Source of the DNA: Spongiibacter pelagi
GTDB taxonomy: Bacteria > Pseudomonadota > Gammaproteobacteria > Pseudomonadales > Spongiibacteraceae
Reading direction: 5' to 3'
Assembly (NCBI RefSeq): GCF_014705705.1
Contig: NZ_JACXLD010000006.1
Coordinates: forward strand, 118,923 to 182,922
Length of the DNA stretch: 64,000 nucleotides
Below are positions 8,749-17,892 of the stretch, piece after piece. A program made the translations under genes and the position numbers. A model generated the notes under the pieces. The model saw only the letters and a program-made list of their open reading frames with translations, was not told where the DNA came from and made no database searches. The stretch's first letter is position 1. Each line of letters opens with the position of its first letter.

Positions 8749-9252
8749 GTGACCCGTCCAATTTCCTTTTATTTTGCTTATGGCTCCAATATGAATCCCG
8801 CGCGTATGCAGGCACGCGGGCTGTACTTTCATACAGCGCGATCAGGCTCGCTGCCGGGATATCGGCTGCGCTTTAATAAAGAGTCCCATGCCAGCCCCGG
8901 CGTGGCCTACGCCAATATTGAACCGTTTACGACATCGTCGGTTGAGGGTGTGCTGTATGAGCTTGCCGACCCAGCGGCGATTGCCTTGATGGATGGCTTT
9001 GAGGGCACGCCGGTGCGCTACAGTCGCGAATGCCTGCATGTGCATACTGCGCAGGGTTTGGAATTGGCTTGGGTTTATTTGGCGAATCCCGCCTTTATCA
9101 ACAACCAGATCATCCCTGAAAGCCGCTATTTGGCACATTTGTTAGCTGGAGAAGCCTTTCTCTCCGAAGCCTATATGCAGCAACTGCAATCGCAGGACTG
9201 CTTGCCATCCGAGATTATTGAAGGCGAGGCGGGCCTTAAATTTAATGTTTGA
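8749..9252 (+). CDS. Gamma-glutamylcyclotransferase-like protein
   Basis: 167-aa protein of the GGCT/AIG2-like fold, which releases 5-oxoproline from gamma-glutamyl groups. The family signature YFAYGSNM appears at the N-terminus and the conserved acidic residue lies in MDGFEGTPVRYSRE (about residues 80-93). The start is uncertain: GTG at 8749 puts the signature about ten residues in, as in the family, but has no clear ribosome-binding site; a GTG at 8674 would add 25 atypical residues. It overlaps epmC by five bases. Confidence 0.82.
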   Translation: MTRPISFYFAYGSNMNPARMQARGLYFHTARSGSLPGYRLRFNKESHASPGVAYANIEPFTTSSVEGVLYELADPAAIALMDGFEGTPVRYSRECLHVHTAQGLELAWVYLANPAFINNQIIPESRYLAHLLAGEAFLSEAYMQQLQSQDCLPSEIIEGEAGLKFNV

Positions 9253-9820
9253 GGCGCACTCAATCTCAAATGGATTTGCCGAAGGGGCCGATGCTGAAAA
9301 TCTGTCCCAGATTTTTGCTGACTGTTTTCAGGCATCTGAACAAACAGTATTGATCGGTGGTGCCGATGAGCCCTTTTACCAGCCCGGTGAAAAGGAAGAG
9401 CTTCATCGGCTTTATTTCCGAGAGGATTTTGCTCGCAGCGCGCTGCATGAGTCTGCGCATTGGTGTATAGCTGGTAAGGCGCGCCGTGCGCTTGCTGATT
9501 TTGGTTACTGGTATGCCGCAGATGGTCGCAATGCTCAGCAGCAATATGCGTTTGAGCAGGTGGAAGTAAAGCCTCAGGCCTTGGAATGGCTGTTTTGTAA
9601 GGCCGCGGGCTTAGCCTTTCAGGTGAGTGTGGATAATCTCGATGGTGAGTCCACCGATGATTTCCCGTTTAAATTGGCGGTTTGGCAGCAAGTTCAGTGC
9701 TATTTACAAAGTGGTTTACCAGTAAGGGCGGCGCAGTTTCGAGAGGCTTTAGCTCAGTATTTTGGTGGCCCCTTGCAGTTAATAGCAGAGGATTACCCGT
9801 TGGCCGAGTTGTGTCGATGA
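9248..9820 (+). CDS. epmC: Elongation factor P hydroxylase EpmC (YfcM)
   Basis: 190-aa enzyme that hydroxylates the beta-lysylated lysine of EF-P in E. coli. The metal-binding region SALHESAHWCIAGKARR, the FGYWYAADGR segment and the EVKPQALEWLFC stretch match YfcM closely. The ATG at 9248 overlaps the previous stop. EpmA and EpmB, the lysylation enzymes, are not in this window. Confidence 0.92.
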   Translation, partial: FEAHSISNGFAEGADAENLSQIFADCFQASEQTVLIGGADEPFYQPGEKEELHRLYFREDFARSALHESAHWCIAGKARRALADFGYWYAADGRNAQQQYAFEQVEVKPQALEWLFCKAAGLAFQVSVDNLDGESTDDFPFKLAVWQQVQCYLQSGLPVRAAQFREALAQYFGGPLQLIAEDYPLAELCR

Positions 9821-10749
9821 GTCGTCCTGAGCCAGAACTAGAACATCATGCGCTCTATGCCATGGATGCCTCGATCTATATTTTCAAAGCCTGGTTTGGT
9901 CTGCCTGAGCGATTTTACAGCTCTGAGGGATACGCCCTAAATGCCGTTGAGGGCTTTACTCAGACCTTGCTGAGAGTATTGGAGCAGCATCAGCCGCGCT
10001 ATTTTTTGGCGGCTTTTGATGAAAGTCTGGGGCAGGGTTTTCGTGAAGCGCTATACCCGAATTACAAAGCTAGCCGTGCTCTGCCCGACGAGGCCTTGGC
10101 CTATCAACTTAATGCCTGCCGAGAAATCTGTGGGGCCTTGTCGGTGACCCACTGGGCCTCATCTCAATTCGAAGCCGATGATTTATTGGCAACAGCGGCG
10201 AGCGAGGCGCGTGCGCAGGGACGAGCAGTTCGAATTTTAAGCCGGGATAAAGATCTGGCGCAGATTCTTACCGCCGAACACGACTCTATTCAAGATGTCG
10301 GAGCCCCAGCTAAAACTCGTGCTCAGTGGCAGCAGGAGAGTGGCATTGATACCAAGCAATTGCCGGATTATCTGGCGCTGGTTGGCGATAGTGTCGATGA
10401 TATTCCGGGGGTGAAAGGCATTGGTCCGGTCGCGGCAAAGGCAATTTTGCAGCGCTACGAAAATTTGGAAGCGGTATATAACAATTTGGCGGCACTGAAG
10501 GACTTGAGTTGCCGGGGTGCTGCGCGACTACCTGAAAAGTTACAGACAGAGCGCGAAGCAGTTTTTCTTTACCGAGAGTTATGTCGTTTGCGTGAAGACG
10601 TACCGTTGCCAGATGATTGGCAGCAGGCTCGCTTCGAGGGGGCAGAGCTTGATCGCTTTATCGCTACGGGTATGGAGATCGGTTTGCCTGAATCTTGGCT
10701 GCGGCAGCAATATAAACGCTTTCCTCAAGCATTTGCACTGCGTCATTAA
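9817..10749 (+). CDS. 5'-3' exonuclease / flap endonuclease domain protein
   Basis: 310-aa stand-alone nuclease related to the N-terminal 5'-nuclease of DNA polymerase I and to ExoIX/Xni. The N-terminal metal-binding Asp lies in AMDASIYIF, more acidic residues in FEADDLLA and SRDKDLAQ, and the helix-three-turn-helix DNA-binding motif in GDSVDDIPGVKGIGPVAA. ATG at 9817 overlaps the epmC stop as ATGA. It probably acts on flaps or gaps in DNA replication or repair. A longer upstream start would lie inside epmC and is rejected. Confidence 0.88.
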   Translation: MSRPEPELEHHALYAMDASIYIFKAWFGLPERFYSSEGYALNAVEGFTQTLLRVLEQHQPRYFLAAFDESLGQGFREALYPNYKASRALPDEALAYQLNACREICGALSVTHWASSQFEADDLLATAASEARAQGRAVRILSRDKDLAQILTAEHDSIQDVGAPAKTRAQWQQESGIDTKQLPDYLALVGDSVDDIPGVKGIGPVAAKAILQRYENLEAVYNNLAALKDLSCRGAARLPEKLQTEREAVFLYRELCRLREDVPLPDDWQQARFEGAELDRFIATGMEIGLPESWLRQQYKRFPQAFALRH

Positions 10750-10776
10750 GGCCGAATTAAAGCGGAAATAAACGGC

Positions 10777-11925
10777 ATGAGAATTCTGGTTGATGAAAAT
10801 ATCCCAGCTGCGCTGGAGGCCTTTAGTCAATTCGGTGAGGTGCAGCGTGTGCCCGGACGGCAGCTCGGCGAACCGCAATGGCGAGAGGTGTTGGCTAGCG
10901 CTGATGCGATAATGGTGCGTTCGGTTACGCGGGTAAATCGTGAGTTATTGCAAGGCACAAATATCCGCTATGTGGGTTCAGCAACAATCGGTGCGGATCA
11001 TCTGGATACGACGTTTCTTGAGCAGCAGGGTATCGCTTGGTCTACCGCGCCCGGCTGCAATGCCGACTCGGTGGGCGATTTTGTGCTCAGCGCAATGGCG
11101 GTGTGTGGCGATATTCTTGAGCGTCTCTTGGCCGGTGGTCGTTTAGGCGTTATTGGGCATGGCAATGTGGGGCAGCGTTTAACAACGCGTATGCAGCGGC
11201 TGGGTATTAGCTGTTTGGCTTATGACCCCCTGATAGCACAGCAAGGTATTTTGACTTCGCTGGATTCGGTGTTGCAGAGCGATATGCTGTGCTTGCATGC
11301 GCCATTAACTCGCTCTGGAAATTACCCCACATTTCATCTGTTATCCTTTGAGCAGCTTTGTCGCCTACCGGAGGGCGCGGTATTGCTTAGCGCGGGTCGC
11401 GGAGAGGTGGTTTCAACAGAAGTGCTATTGGCGCTGGCCGAAAAACGCCCAGACATTACTCAGGTTTTAGATGTGTGGGAACCGGAGCCCGCCATTCCCT
11501 TGGCCCTATTGGAAAAGGTCTTTTTGGCGACGCCCCATATTGCCGGTTACAGCAGTGACGGCAAATTAAACGGCACCCGTCAGATTGCACAGTGGTTGGC
11601 ACTGCAACTGAATCAGTCTTTTTCTGCAGCGACAGTGGATGCGGTATTGCCGCCTGCTGATGAAATTACGCTTGTTTCAGAAGCGCCTTCACAGCTTATC
11701 CGCGAAGCGATATTAGCGATTTACGATGTGCGTGAAGATGATGCGCGCCTGCGGCAGGCGCTAAGCAATTTGAAAGATGATGCCGAGCGGGGCAGGGCTT
11801 TTGATGTGTTACGTAAAACGTATCCCTTGCGCAGAGAGCTAGGCAGTAGTTCGCTGAGTTTACGGTCAGAACAAGCTGATCTGGCTTCCTTGTTAAATGC
11901 CTTACAAGGGCGAGGAGAAAAATGA
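10777..11925 (+). CDS. pdxB: Erythronate-4-phosphate dehydrogenase
   Basis: Second step of the DXP-independent pyridoxal phosphate pathway: NAD-dependent oxidation of 4-phosphoerythronate. The 382-aa protein shows the D-2-hydroxyacid dehydrogenase fold: VDENIPAA at the N-terminus, GHGNVGQRL for NAD, the catalytic Arg in SAGRGEVV, the acid in DVWEPEP and the His in ATPHIAGYS. The extra C-terminal region of about 100 residues is typical of PdxB. It overlaps the next gene by four bases. Confidence 0.95.
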   Translation: MRILVDENIPAALEAFSQFGEVQRVPGRQLGEPQWREVLASADAIMVRSVTRVNRELLQGTNIRYVGSATIGADHLDTTFLEQQGIAWSTAPGCNADSVGDFVLSAMAVCGDILERLLAGGRLGVIGHGNVGQRLTTRMQRLGISCLAYDPLIAQQGILTSLDSVLQSDMLCLHAPLTRSGNYPTFHLLSFEQLCRLPEGAVLLSAGRGEVVSTEVLLALAEKRPDITQVLDVWEPEPAIPLALLEKVFLATPHIAGYSSDGKLNGTRQIAQWLALQLNQSFSAATVDAVLPPADEITLVSEAPSQLIREAILAIYDVREDDARLRQALSNLKDDAERGRAFDVLRKTYPLRRELGSSSLSLRSEQADLASLLNALQGRGEK

Positions 11926-13079
11926 GTTCTGCGGTTTTTAAGCTGGGCTTAGTGATTAATCCGCTGGCGGGTTTGGGTGGGCCGTTGGCGTTGAAAGGTA
12001 GTGATGATCTGCTGAAACTCAAGCCCGAATTTGTGCCCTCTGCGAATGAAATGTCACGCTCGGAAGCGCGTTGCCTGCGATTTCTTCAGCAAATAAAAGC
12101 GGGATTGGATCAGCAGAAAATGTCGGTTTCGGTCTTGGGTTTTCGCGGTGCGATGGCGGAGCAAGTGGTAGCAGAAGCCGGTTTGCCATTCGACGCTGTT
12201 GGGAAGCCCGCAGATGAGAAATTAAGTACGCCAGAGGATAGCCGTGCGGCAGCAAAGGCGATAAAGCAAGCTGGCGCGGATTTGTTGGTTTTTGTCGGCG
12301 GGGATGGCACCGCGCGGGATATGGTGCAGGCCATTGGCACGGATTTGCCGGCGCTGGGTTTGCCGGCAGGCGTAAAAATGCATTCCGGAGTGTATGCGGT
12401 CAGCCCGGAAGCGGCGGCCGAAATTGTGCTAGCGTTGATCAACGGCAAGTTAGTGGATATTGCCGAGCAAGAAGTGCGCGATATTGATGAGCAGGCTTTT
12501 CGCGAAGGGCGGGTGACGACCCGCTATTACGGTGAGTTACTGGTACCGAAGCTGGGCGGATTTCTGCAGCGAGTGAAAGACAGCGGCCGTGAGGTTGAGG
12601 AGTTGGCGGTAGCGGAAATCGCCGATGAAGTGGTCGAAACCATGGATGATCGCACCCTTTATATCGTCGGGCCGGGCTCAACCACCGCCGGAGTGATGGA
12701 GCGGCTGGGTTTGGAAAATACCTTGCTGGGGTTTGATCTAGTGCTTGCTGAGCAGTTACTGGCTAATGATTTGGATGCGGCGGGGCTTAGTGGTGCGCTG
12801 GATCAGCACGATGGGCCGGTCAAGGTGTTGATAACAGCGATTGGCGGGCAGGGGCATTTGCTGGGGCGAGGTAATCAGCAGTTGACGCCGGAGCTTATTC
12901 GCCGAGTGGGGCGCGACAATTTTATTGTGTTAGCCACCAAGACCAAATTGAGTCGACTTGAAGGTCGGCCACTCTTGGTTGATAGCAATGATGCGCAGTT
13001 AGATGCTGAATGGGCTGGTTTTATTCCGGTGATTACGGGTTATCGCGATCAGGTGATGTATCGCATTGGTCAGCAGTAG
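11922..13079 (+). CDS. ATP-NAD kinase-like protein (COG3199)
   Basis: 385-aa protein of the diacylglycerol/NAD kinase superfamily. It starts with GLVINPLAGLGG and carries the nucleotide-binding FVGGDGTARD motif (about residues 125-134) and a later PAGVKMHSGVYA segment in place of the usual NAD-kinase core. This long subfamily is distinct from the housekeeping NadK. The substrate is not established by the sequence. The ATGA overlap with pdxB suggests translational coupling, so a link to cofactor metabolism is a reasonable guess. Confidence 0.8.
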   Translation: MSSAVFKLGLVINPLAGLGGPLALKGSDDLLKLKPEFVPSANEMSRSEARCLRFLQQIKAGLDQQKMSVSVLGFRGAMAEQVVAEAGLPFDAVGKPADEKLSTPEDSRAAAKAIKQAGADLLVFVGGDGTARDMVQAIGTDLPALGLPAGVKMHSGVYAVSPEAAAEIVLALINGKLVDIAEQEVRDIDEQAFREGRVTTRYYGELLVPKLGGFLQRVKDSGREVEELAVAEIADEVVETMDDRTLYIVGPGSTTAGVMERLGLENTLLGFDLVLAEQLLANDLDAAGLSGALDQHDGPVKVLITAIGGQGHLLGRGNQQLTPELIRRVGRDNFIVLATKTKLSRLEGRPLLVDSNDAQLDAEWAGFIPVITGYRDQVMYRIGQQ

Positions 13080-13100
13080 TTTTTTAGTTAAGGACAGGTT

Positions 13101-14030
13101 TTGACAGATTTTAAGCAGTTTTCATCGGTTTCTGCGTTTGCTCAGTGGCCGCAAAAAATAGCGGAAAGTGATGATGCAATTCGGCTGTTTCATGGCCGTG
13201 GTCAGTGCTTTTCCGGTTTTGAATATTTCACGGTGGATTATTTTGCGCCGGTATTGTGGGTGGTGTTGTACCGCGAGCCTGAGGCTGAATTTTGGGCCGA
13301 ATTTTGCTCCCAATTAACAACGCATCTAGCGTCGTCCGTTGGGGTGGCTGCGGTTCAGCATCGCTATCAGCGCGATGCCGAGTTGGACTTGCTTTGGGGA
13401 GAATTGCCAGAGCGCCCTGTAGCTAAAGAGCATAATTTGGTATTCCAGCTGCAGTTTGGTGGGCGCCAGAATATTGGTTATTTCATGGATATGCAGCCGG
13501 CACGGCAATGGTTGCGGCCACGTTCAAAGGGTAAACGGATTCTCAATTTATTTTCCTACACCTGCGCCTTTTCTGTAGCGGCGGCTGCCGAAGGCGCGGA
13601 GCGGGTAGTAAATGTGGATATGAGTAAATCGGCACTGCGTACCGGGCGAGTTAATCACCAACTATCTGGTTTGGAATTTACCGATACGGAAGTGGTGTAT
13701 TTGGGCCACGATATTTTCCGCTCTTGGGGGCGAATAAAAAAAATGGGGCCCTATGATCTGGTGATTTGCGATCCGCCGTCGCGGCAGGCAGGTAGTTTTG
13801 AAGTGCGTAAGGATTACCCAAGGCTGCTGCGCAAAATGCCAGAGTTACTCGCCGAGGGTGGTGAGGCGTTGATCTGTTTGAATGCGCCGTATTTGGATAC
13901 GGATTTTCTTCAGGAGATGGTTGCCGAGCACTGGCCAGAAGGGCAATTTATTGAACGCCTGCCTGGGCGAAAGGACTTTCCAGAAAGCGATGCGGCAGCT
14001 TCATTGAAAGTCCTGTCTTATAAAGCCTAG
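13101..14030 (+). CDS. Class I SAM-dependent methyltransferase, RlmI/RlmK-like
   Basis: 309-aa methyltransferase resembling the COG1092 rRNA methyltransferases. The SAM-binding ILNLFSYTCAFSVAAAAEGA segment is at about residues 151-170, an acidic ribose-binding residue is in VNVDMS, and the catalytic-type motif CDPPS follows. It lacks the N-terminal PUA domain of RlmI, so the substrate is uncertain. The start is TTG at 13101 with AAGGACAGG just upstream. The gene overlaps the convergent alaA by four bases. Confidence 0.8.
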   Translation: MTDFKQFSSVSAFAQWPQKIAESDDAIRLFHGRGQCFSGFEYFTVDYFAPVLWVVLYREPEAEFWAEFCSQLTTHLASSVGVAAVQHRYQRDAELDLLWGELPERPVAKEHNLVFQLQFGGRQNIGYFMDMQPARQWLRPRSKGKRILNLFSYTCAFSVAAAAEGAERVVNVDMSKSALRTGRVNHQLSGLEFTDTEVVYLGHDIFRSWGRIKKMGPYDLVICDPPSRQAGSFEVRKDYPRLLRKMPELLAEGGEALICLNAPYLDTDFLQEMVAEHWPEGQFIERLPGRKDFPESDAAASLKVLSYKA

Positions 14031-15262
14031 CCGACAGCCTGTAATTTTTTCCGGTAGCGACTCAAGAATCTCGCAAAGCGCTCAATCGCATCTTCCAAAT
14101 CAATCTTATTCGGCAGGAAAACAATACGCACATGGTCCGGGCTTGGCCAATTAAAGCCGGTGCCTTGCACTAGCAGCATTTTTTCCTGATTCAGCAGATC
14201 CAGCACCATTTGTTCGTCATCGATAATGGGGTAAACCTCAGGATCGAGACGAGGGAACATGTAGATTGCGCCCTTGGGTTTGCTGCAACTTACGCCGGGG
14301 ATGGCATTCAGCATTTCCCACGCAAGGTCGCGCTGCTCAAGTAAGCGCCCGCCGGGCAGAATCAGTTCATTAATGCTTTGGTAGCCGCCCAGTGCAGTTT
14401 GAATGGCATGTTGCGCTGGAACATTGGCGCACAGACGCATTGAAGACAGCATGGTCAGCCCTTCAATATAATCTTGCGCGCGTTCCTTGGCACCAGACAC
14501 AATCAACCAGCCACTGCGAAAGCCAGCAAGGCGATAGGCTTTGGACAGGCCGTTAAAGGTCAGGCAGAGGGTATCTTTACACAGGCTGCCGAGCGGAATG
14601 TGCACGGCGTCATCATAGAGAATCTTGCTATAGATTTCGTCGGCAAAGATCACCAGATTGTGAGCTTCGGCAATGGCGACCAGTTCGGTTAGCAATTCAC
14701 GGCTGTATACGGCGCCAGTCGGATTGTTGGGGTTGATAATGACAATCGCCCGGGTGTGTTCGGTAATCTTGCTGCGAATATCATCGAGATTGGGCTGCCA
14801 GTCATTTTCTTCATCGCAAAGATAGTGCACTGGCGTGCCGCCGGCGAGGGAGGTTACCGCGGTCCACAGCGGGTAGTCGGGGGCGGGGATTAATACCTCA
14901 TCGCCTTGATTGAGCAGGGCTTGGGTGGCCATGGTGATCAGCTCACTGGCGCCGTTGCCTAAATAAATATCGCCCACTTCCACATTGGGGATGCCGATTT
15001 TCTGGCATTCCTGCATGACTGCTTTACGGGCTGAGTAAAGGCCCTTGGAGTCGCTATAGCCCTCGCTTTTGGGCAGCATGTGAATGACGTCTTGAATGAT
15101 TTCGTCGGGCGCGTTAAAGCCGAAGGGGGCTGGGTTGCCAATATTCAGCTTGATGATGCGTTGACCTTCTTCCTCCAGCTCGTTCGCTCGATGCAGGACA
15201 GGTCCACGAATGTCGTAGCACACATTGTCGAGCTTGCTGGATTTCTGAATATAACGGCCCAT
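14027..15262 (-). CDS. alaA: PLP-dependent alanine aminotransferase AlaA-like
   Basis: 411-aa class I/II aminotransferase; AlaA makes alanine from pyruvate and glutamate. The PLP-lysine motif GLSKAYRLAGFRSGW is at about residues 240-254 and the cofactor-contacting INPNNPTGAVY and FADEIYS motifs precede it. The N-terminus MGRYIQKSSKL...YDIRGPV matches AlaA. The start at 15262 has AAGG upstream; an in-frame Met six codons earlier is less likely. It is convergent with the methyltransferase gene, their stop codons sharing the four bases CTAG. Confidence 0.9.
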   Translation of the reverse strand: MGRYIQKSSKLDNVCYDIRGPVLHRANELEEEGQRIIKLNIGNPAPFGFNAPDEIIQDVIHMLPKSEGYSDSKGLYSARKAVMQECQKIGIPNVEVGDIYLGNGASELITMATQALLNQGDEVLIPAPDYPLWTAVTSLAGGTPVHYLCDEENDWQPNLDDIRSKITEHTRAIVIINPNNPTGAVYSRELLTELVAIAEAHNLVIFADEIYSKILYDDAVHIPLGSLCKDTLCLTFNGLSKAYRLAGFRSGWLIVSGAKERAQDYIEGLTMLSSMRLCANVPAQHAIQTALGGYQSINELILPGGRLLEQRDLAWEMLNAIPGVSCSKPKGAIYMFPRLDPEVYPIIDDEQMVLDLLNQEKMLLVQGTGFNWPSPDHVRIVFLPNKIDLEDAIERFARFLSRYRKKLQAVG

Positions 15263-15405
15263 GATTACCTTCTTGACCAAATGTTTGGGGTCTGGTTTAA
15301 CATTCCTGTAAAAATAGTATGTTGGCTGCCGGATTTCGTGTTTATTCTAAAATCTGAGGCCAAGGGCGGATTATAAGTCGATACCGTGGTGGAAGTGGAG
15401 GGGAA

Positions 15406-15801
15406 ATGGTGGAAAAAGTCGTGAAAACTGAGGCCCAATGGCGTGAGCAACTCAGTGATGAAGAGTTTTATATCTGCCGAGAAAAGGGCACTGAGCGCGC
15501 GTTTACCGGTGTTTATAATCAGGAAAAATCCACTGGCCAATATCTTTGCAAATGCTGTGGGCAGGTTTTGTTCGATTCCGAGAGTAAATACGATTCTGGT
15601 TCTGGCTGGCCCAGCTTTTTTCAAGCGCTGGATAAAACGGCGATAGATGTTCACCGAGATACCAGCCACGGCATGATTCGAGATGAAATTACTTGCGCCC
15701 GCTGCGACGCTCATTTGGGCCATGTTTTCCCTGATGGCCCAGCGCCAACCGGGCTGCGCTATTGCGTAAACTCGGCCTCATTGGATTTGCAGAAATCCTG
15801 A
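15406..15801 (+). CDS. msrB: Peptide-methionine (R)-S-oxide reductase
   Basis: 131-aa enzyme that repairs methionine-R-sulfoxide in proteins. It has two CxxC zinc motifs (CKCCG and CARCD), the [10 protein letters not shown] core, [10 protein letters not shown] and the active Cys in RYCVNSASL near the C-terminus. GGAGGGG upstream supports the start. It is divergent from alaA and precedes the tRNA-Glu operon. Confidence 0.96.
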   Translation: MVEKVVKTEAQWREQLSDEEFYICREKGTERAFTGVYNQEKSTGQYLCKCCGQVLFDSESKYDSGSGWPSFFQALDKTAIDVHRDTSHGMIRDEITCARCDAHLGHVFPDGPAPTGLRYCVNSASLDLQKS

Positions 15802-15869
15802 AATTCCAGTTCTCTGTCTGTGCCGGCCATTGAAACTGAAAGAAAAAGTGATTTCATGGCAATTTCGAC

Positions 15870-15898
15870 TTGACGATACCGGCCCTGCTCCCTACAAT
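15870..15898 (+). promoter_or_regulatory. Promoter of the tRNA-Glu/Glu/Gly operon
   Basis: TTGACG (15870-15875), a 17-base spacer and TACAAT (15893-15898). The bases just after the -10 are GC-rich (GCGCGCC), as in stringently controlled stable-RNA promoters. It lies about 58 bases before the first tRNA-Glu. Confidence 0.8.
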
Positions 15899-15955
15899 GC
15901 GCGCCACTTTCAGACGTCGTCACATAGGCCGTGATTGCGTCAAAAGTGAGGCCGC

Positions 15956-16031
15956 GTCCCGTTCGTCTAGTGGCCTAGGACACTGCCCTTTCACGGCAGT
16001 AACAGGGGTTCGAGTCCCCTACGGGATGCCA
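15956..16031 (+). tRNA. tRNA-Glu (UUC), copy 1
   Basis: 76-base cloverleaf including encoded CCA. The acceptor stem pairs GTCCCGT with ACGGGAT, the anticodon loop is CTTTCAC (anticodon TTC) and the T arm carries GTTCGAG. It closely resembles E. coli tRNA-Glu. Confidence 0.97.
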
Positions 16032-16178
16032 TTATTTTGAAGAGAGGAATAGCTTCCTTTTTTCACCGGTAGTCGGCAAAAAGAAGTGCGTTTTCAACCA
16101 ATTGCGCTTGACGCTTGGATAAGCTGCTTCTAAAATTGCCGCCTCTTTCGAGCACTGAACTGCTTGAAAGGCTGCGGG

Positions 16179-16254
16179 GTCCCGTTCGTCTAGTGGCCTA
16201 GGACACTGCCCTTTCACGGCAGTAACAGGGGTTCGAGTCCCCTACGGGATGCCA
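16179..16254 (+). tRNA. tRNA-Glu (UUC), copy 2
   Basis: Base-for-base identical to the copy at 15956, starting 223 bases downstream. No terminator is seen in the 147-base spacer, so the two are probably cotranscribed. Confidence 0.97.
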
Positions 16255-16304
16255 TTATTTCGATTATTTGATGTGAAAGATCACAGCCAGATAATCAAAA
16301 TTTT

Positions 16305-16380
16305 GCGGGATTAGCTCAGTTGGTAGAGCGGTACCTTGCCAAGGTACAGGTCGTCGGTTCGAACCCGATATCCCGCTCCA
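16305..16380 (+). tRNA. tRNA-Gly (GCC)
   Basis: 76-base cloverleaf including encoded CCA, with GCGGGAT/ATCCCGC acceptor stem and anticodon loop TTGCCAA (anticodon GCC). It is the last gene of the three-tRNA operon. Confidence 0.97.
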
Positions 16381-16384
16381 AATA

Positions 16385-16416
16385 AAAAAGCGAACTGTTT
16401 AGTTCGCTTTTTTTTC
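16385..16416 (+). terminator. Terminator of the tRNA operon
   Basis: AGCGAACT (16390-16397) pairs with AGTTCGCT (16402-16409) and is followed by a run of T. The A-run before the stem makes it usable for the convergent gene at 16453. Confidence 0.9.
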
Positions 16417-16452
16417 GCCTGTCTTATGGTCACGCTAAGCAGAAGGGTGGCG

Positions 16453-16854
16453 TTAATGCAGCCCAAATTCCTGAGCGCGTAGCGAGCGATAGTCCGCATC
16501 GCCAGAATCTCTAGCCTGCTGGTAGTAGCGTTCTTCCAGATTTTGGTAGTGATCTAACTCTTCATCGCTCAGAAAATGCAGGCAGTCGCCACCAAAGAAC
16601 CACAGCAGATCGCGGTGAATGGCGGGCGTGAGTTGCGGATAAAGCGCAATAATGCGGGTTAGTAGGTCTTGGCCGTCGCCTAGGTAATCTTCCCGGTCGC
16701 TGGTTGCGGCAATGCGGCCCAGTACCAGATCGAAGCGTTTCAGCAGCTCTTCACCTGCTTCTGGCTCATGGGCGCTGAGTTCAGAGAGTCCGGTTTCTAC
16801 GCTTTGTTTCAAGTTTTGCAGCAGCAGATGGAAATATTGGGTGCGCTGATTCAT
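16453..16854 (-). CDS. PA2817-like conserved protein
   Basis: 133-aa helical, acidic protein. The segment RDLLWFFGGDCLHFLSDEE (about residues 81-99) is the conserved core of an uncharacterised family that I recall from Pseudomonas (PA2817). Function unknown. AGGCGG six bases upstream supports the ATG. It is divergent from the ABC transporter genes. Confidence 0.7.
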   Translation of the reverse strand: MNQRTQYFHLLLQNLKQSVETGLSELSAHEPEAGEELLKRFDLVLGRIAATSDREDYLGDGQDLLTRIIALYPQLTPAIHRDLLWFFGGDCLHFLSDEELDHYQNLEERYYQQARDSGDADYRSLRAQEFGLH

Positions 16855-16967
16855 GTGAAACCGCCTTTTAAGAATTTGCCGCAGTGTATTCGATCTTGCT
16901 GACGTGGCAAAATGCGTTCTTCAATTTTTATGGCATTTCTTCAATTCTCTCAAAAGCGACAAGCGCA

Positions 16968-17882
16968 ATGACCCACGCACTGGAAATCAGCGGATTAAAA
17001 AAAGTCTACGATAACGGCTTTGAGGCTCTAAAAGGCATCGACCTAGTGGTTAAAGAGGGCGATTTCTTTGCCCTGCTTGGGCCCAATGGAGCGGGCAAGT
17101 CCACCACTATCGGCATTGTTTCTTCGCTGGTGAAAAAAACCTCCGGGGATGTCAGCGTATTTGGCTATTCGCTGGATAAGCAACTGGCACAGGCCAAACA
17201 GCAAATTGGGTTAGTGCCCCAGGAATTTAACTTTTCCAACTTTGAAGCGGTGTGGGACATCGTGGTCAATCAGGCGGGATATTACGGCCTACCTCGAAAA
17301 GAAGCAGAACAGCGCGCAGAAAAATACCTGCGCCAGTTAGATTTGTGGGACAAGCGCTTTGTCGCTTCGCGGATGCTCTCTGGCGGTATGAAGCGCCGTT
17401 TGATGATTGCCCGCGCGCTGATTCACGAACCGCGCTTGTTGATTTTGGATGAGCCCACGGCGGGGGTTGATATCGAACTGCGCCGCTCTATGTGGCAGTT
17501 CCTGACGGAAATTAATCGCAGCGGCACCACCATTATTCTGACTACCCATTATTTGGAAGAGGCGGAAAGTCTGTGCCGCAATATCGCCATTATCGATGCC
17601 GGTAAGATTGTTGAGAACACCAGCATGAAGGCGCTGTTGAAGCAGTTGCACCGGGAGGTGTTTGTATTCGATTGCGTTAATGAGTTGCCAGAAGATTTTA
17701 GCTTACCGGGTTTTGATTCCAGTCGTATGGATGCGCACTGTGTTGAAGTGGCGGTGGAGCGGGGAGATTCACTTAACGCTATTTTCACAGCGCTGACCGA
17801 GCAGGGAGTGGAAGTGGCCAGTATGCGTAACAAGGCCAATCGCCTTGAAGAATTGTTTGTCAGTCTGCTGGCGAAGAAGTGA
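16968..17882 (+). CDS. yadG: ABC transporter ATP-binding protein (YadG-like)
   Basis: 304-aa ATPase of an ABC-2 type exporter. Walker A GPNGAGKST (about residues 39-47), signature LSGGMKRR, Walker B LLILDEPTAGVD and the switch His in TTHYLEEAE are all present. ATG at 16968 begins just before the family N-terminus; an upstream Met at 16884 would add 28 atypical residues. The permease starts ten bases downstream. The exported substrate is unknown for the YadGH family. Confidence 0.9.
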   Translation: MTHALEISGLKKVYDNGFEALKGIDLVVKEGDFFALLGPNGAGKSTTIGIVSSLVKKTSGDVSVFGYSLDKQLAQAKQQIGLVPQEFNFSNFEAVWDIVVNQAGYYGLPRKEAEQRAEKYLRQLDLWDKRFVASRMLSGGMKRRLMIARALIHEPRLLILDEPTAGVDIELRRSMWQFLTEINRSGTTIILTTHYLEEAESLCRNIAIIDAGKIVENTSMKALLKQLHREVFVFDCVNELPEDFSLPGFDSSRMDAHCVEVAVERGDSLNAIFTALTEQGVEVASMRNKANRLEELFVSLLAKK

Positions 17883-17892
17883 GGATAGCGGA

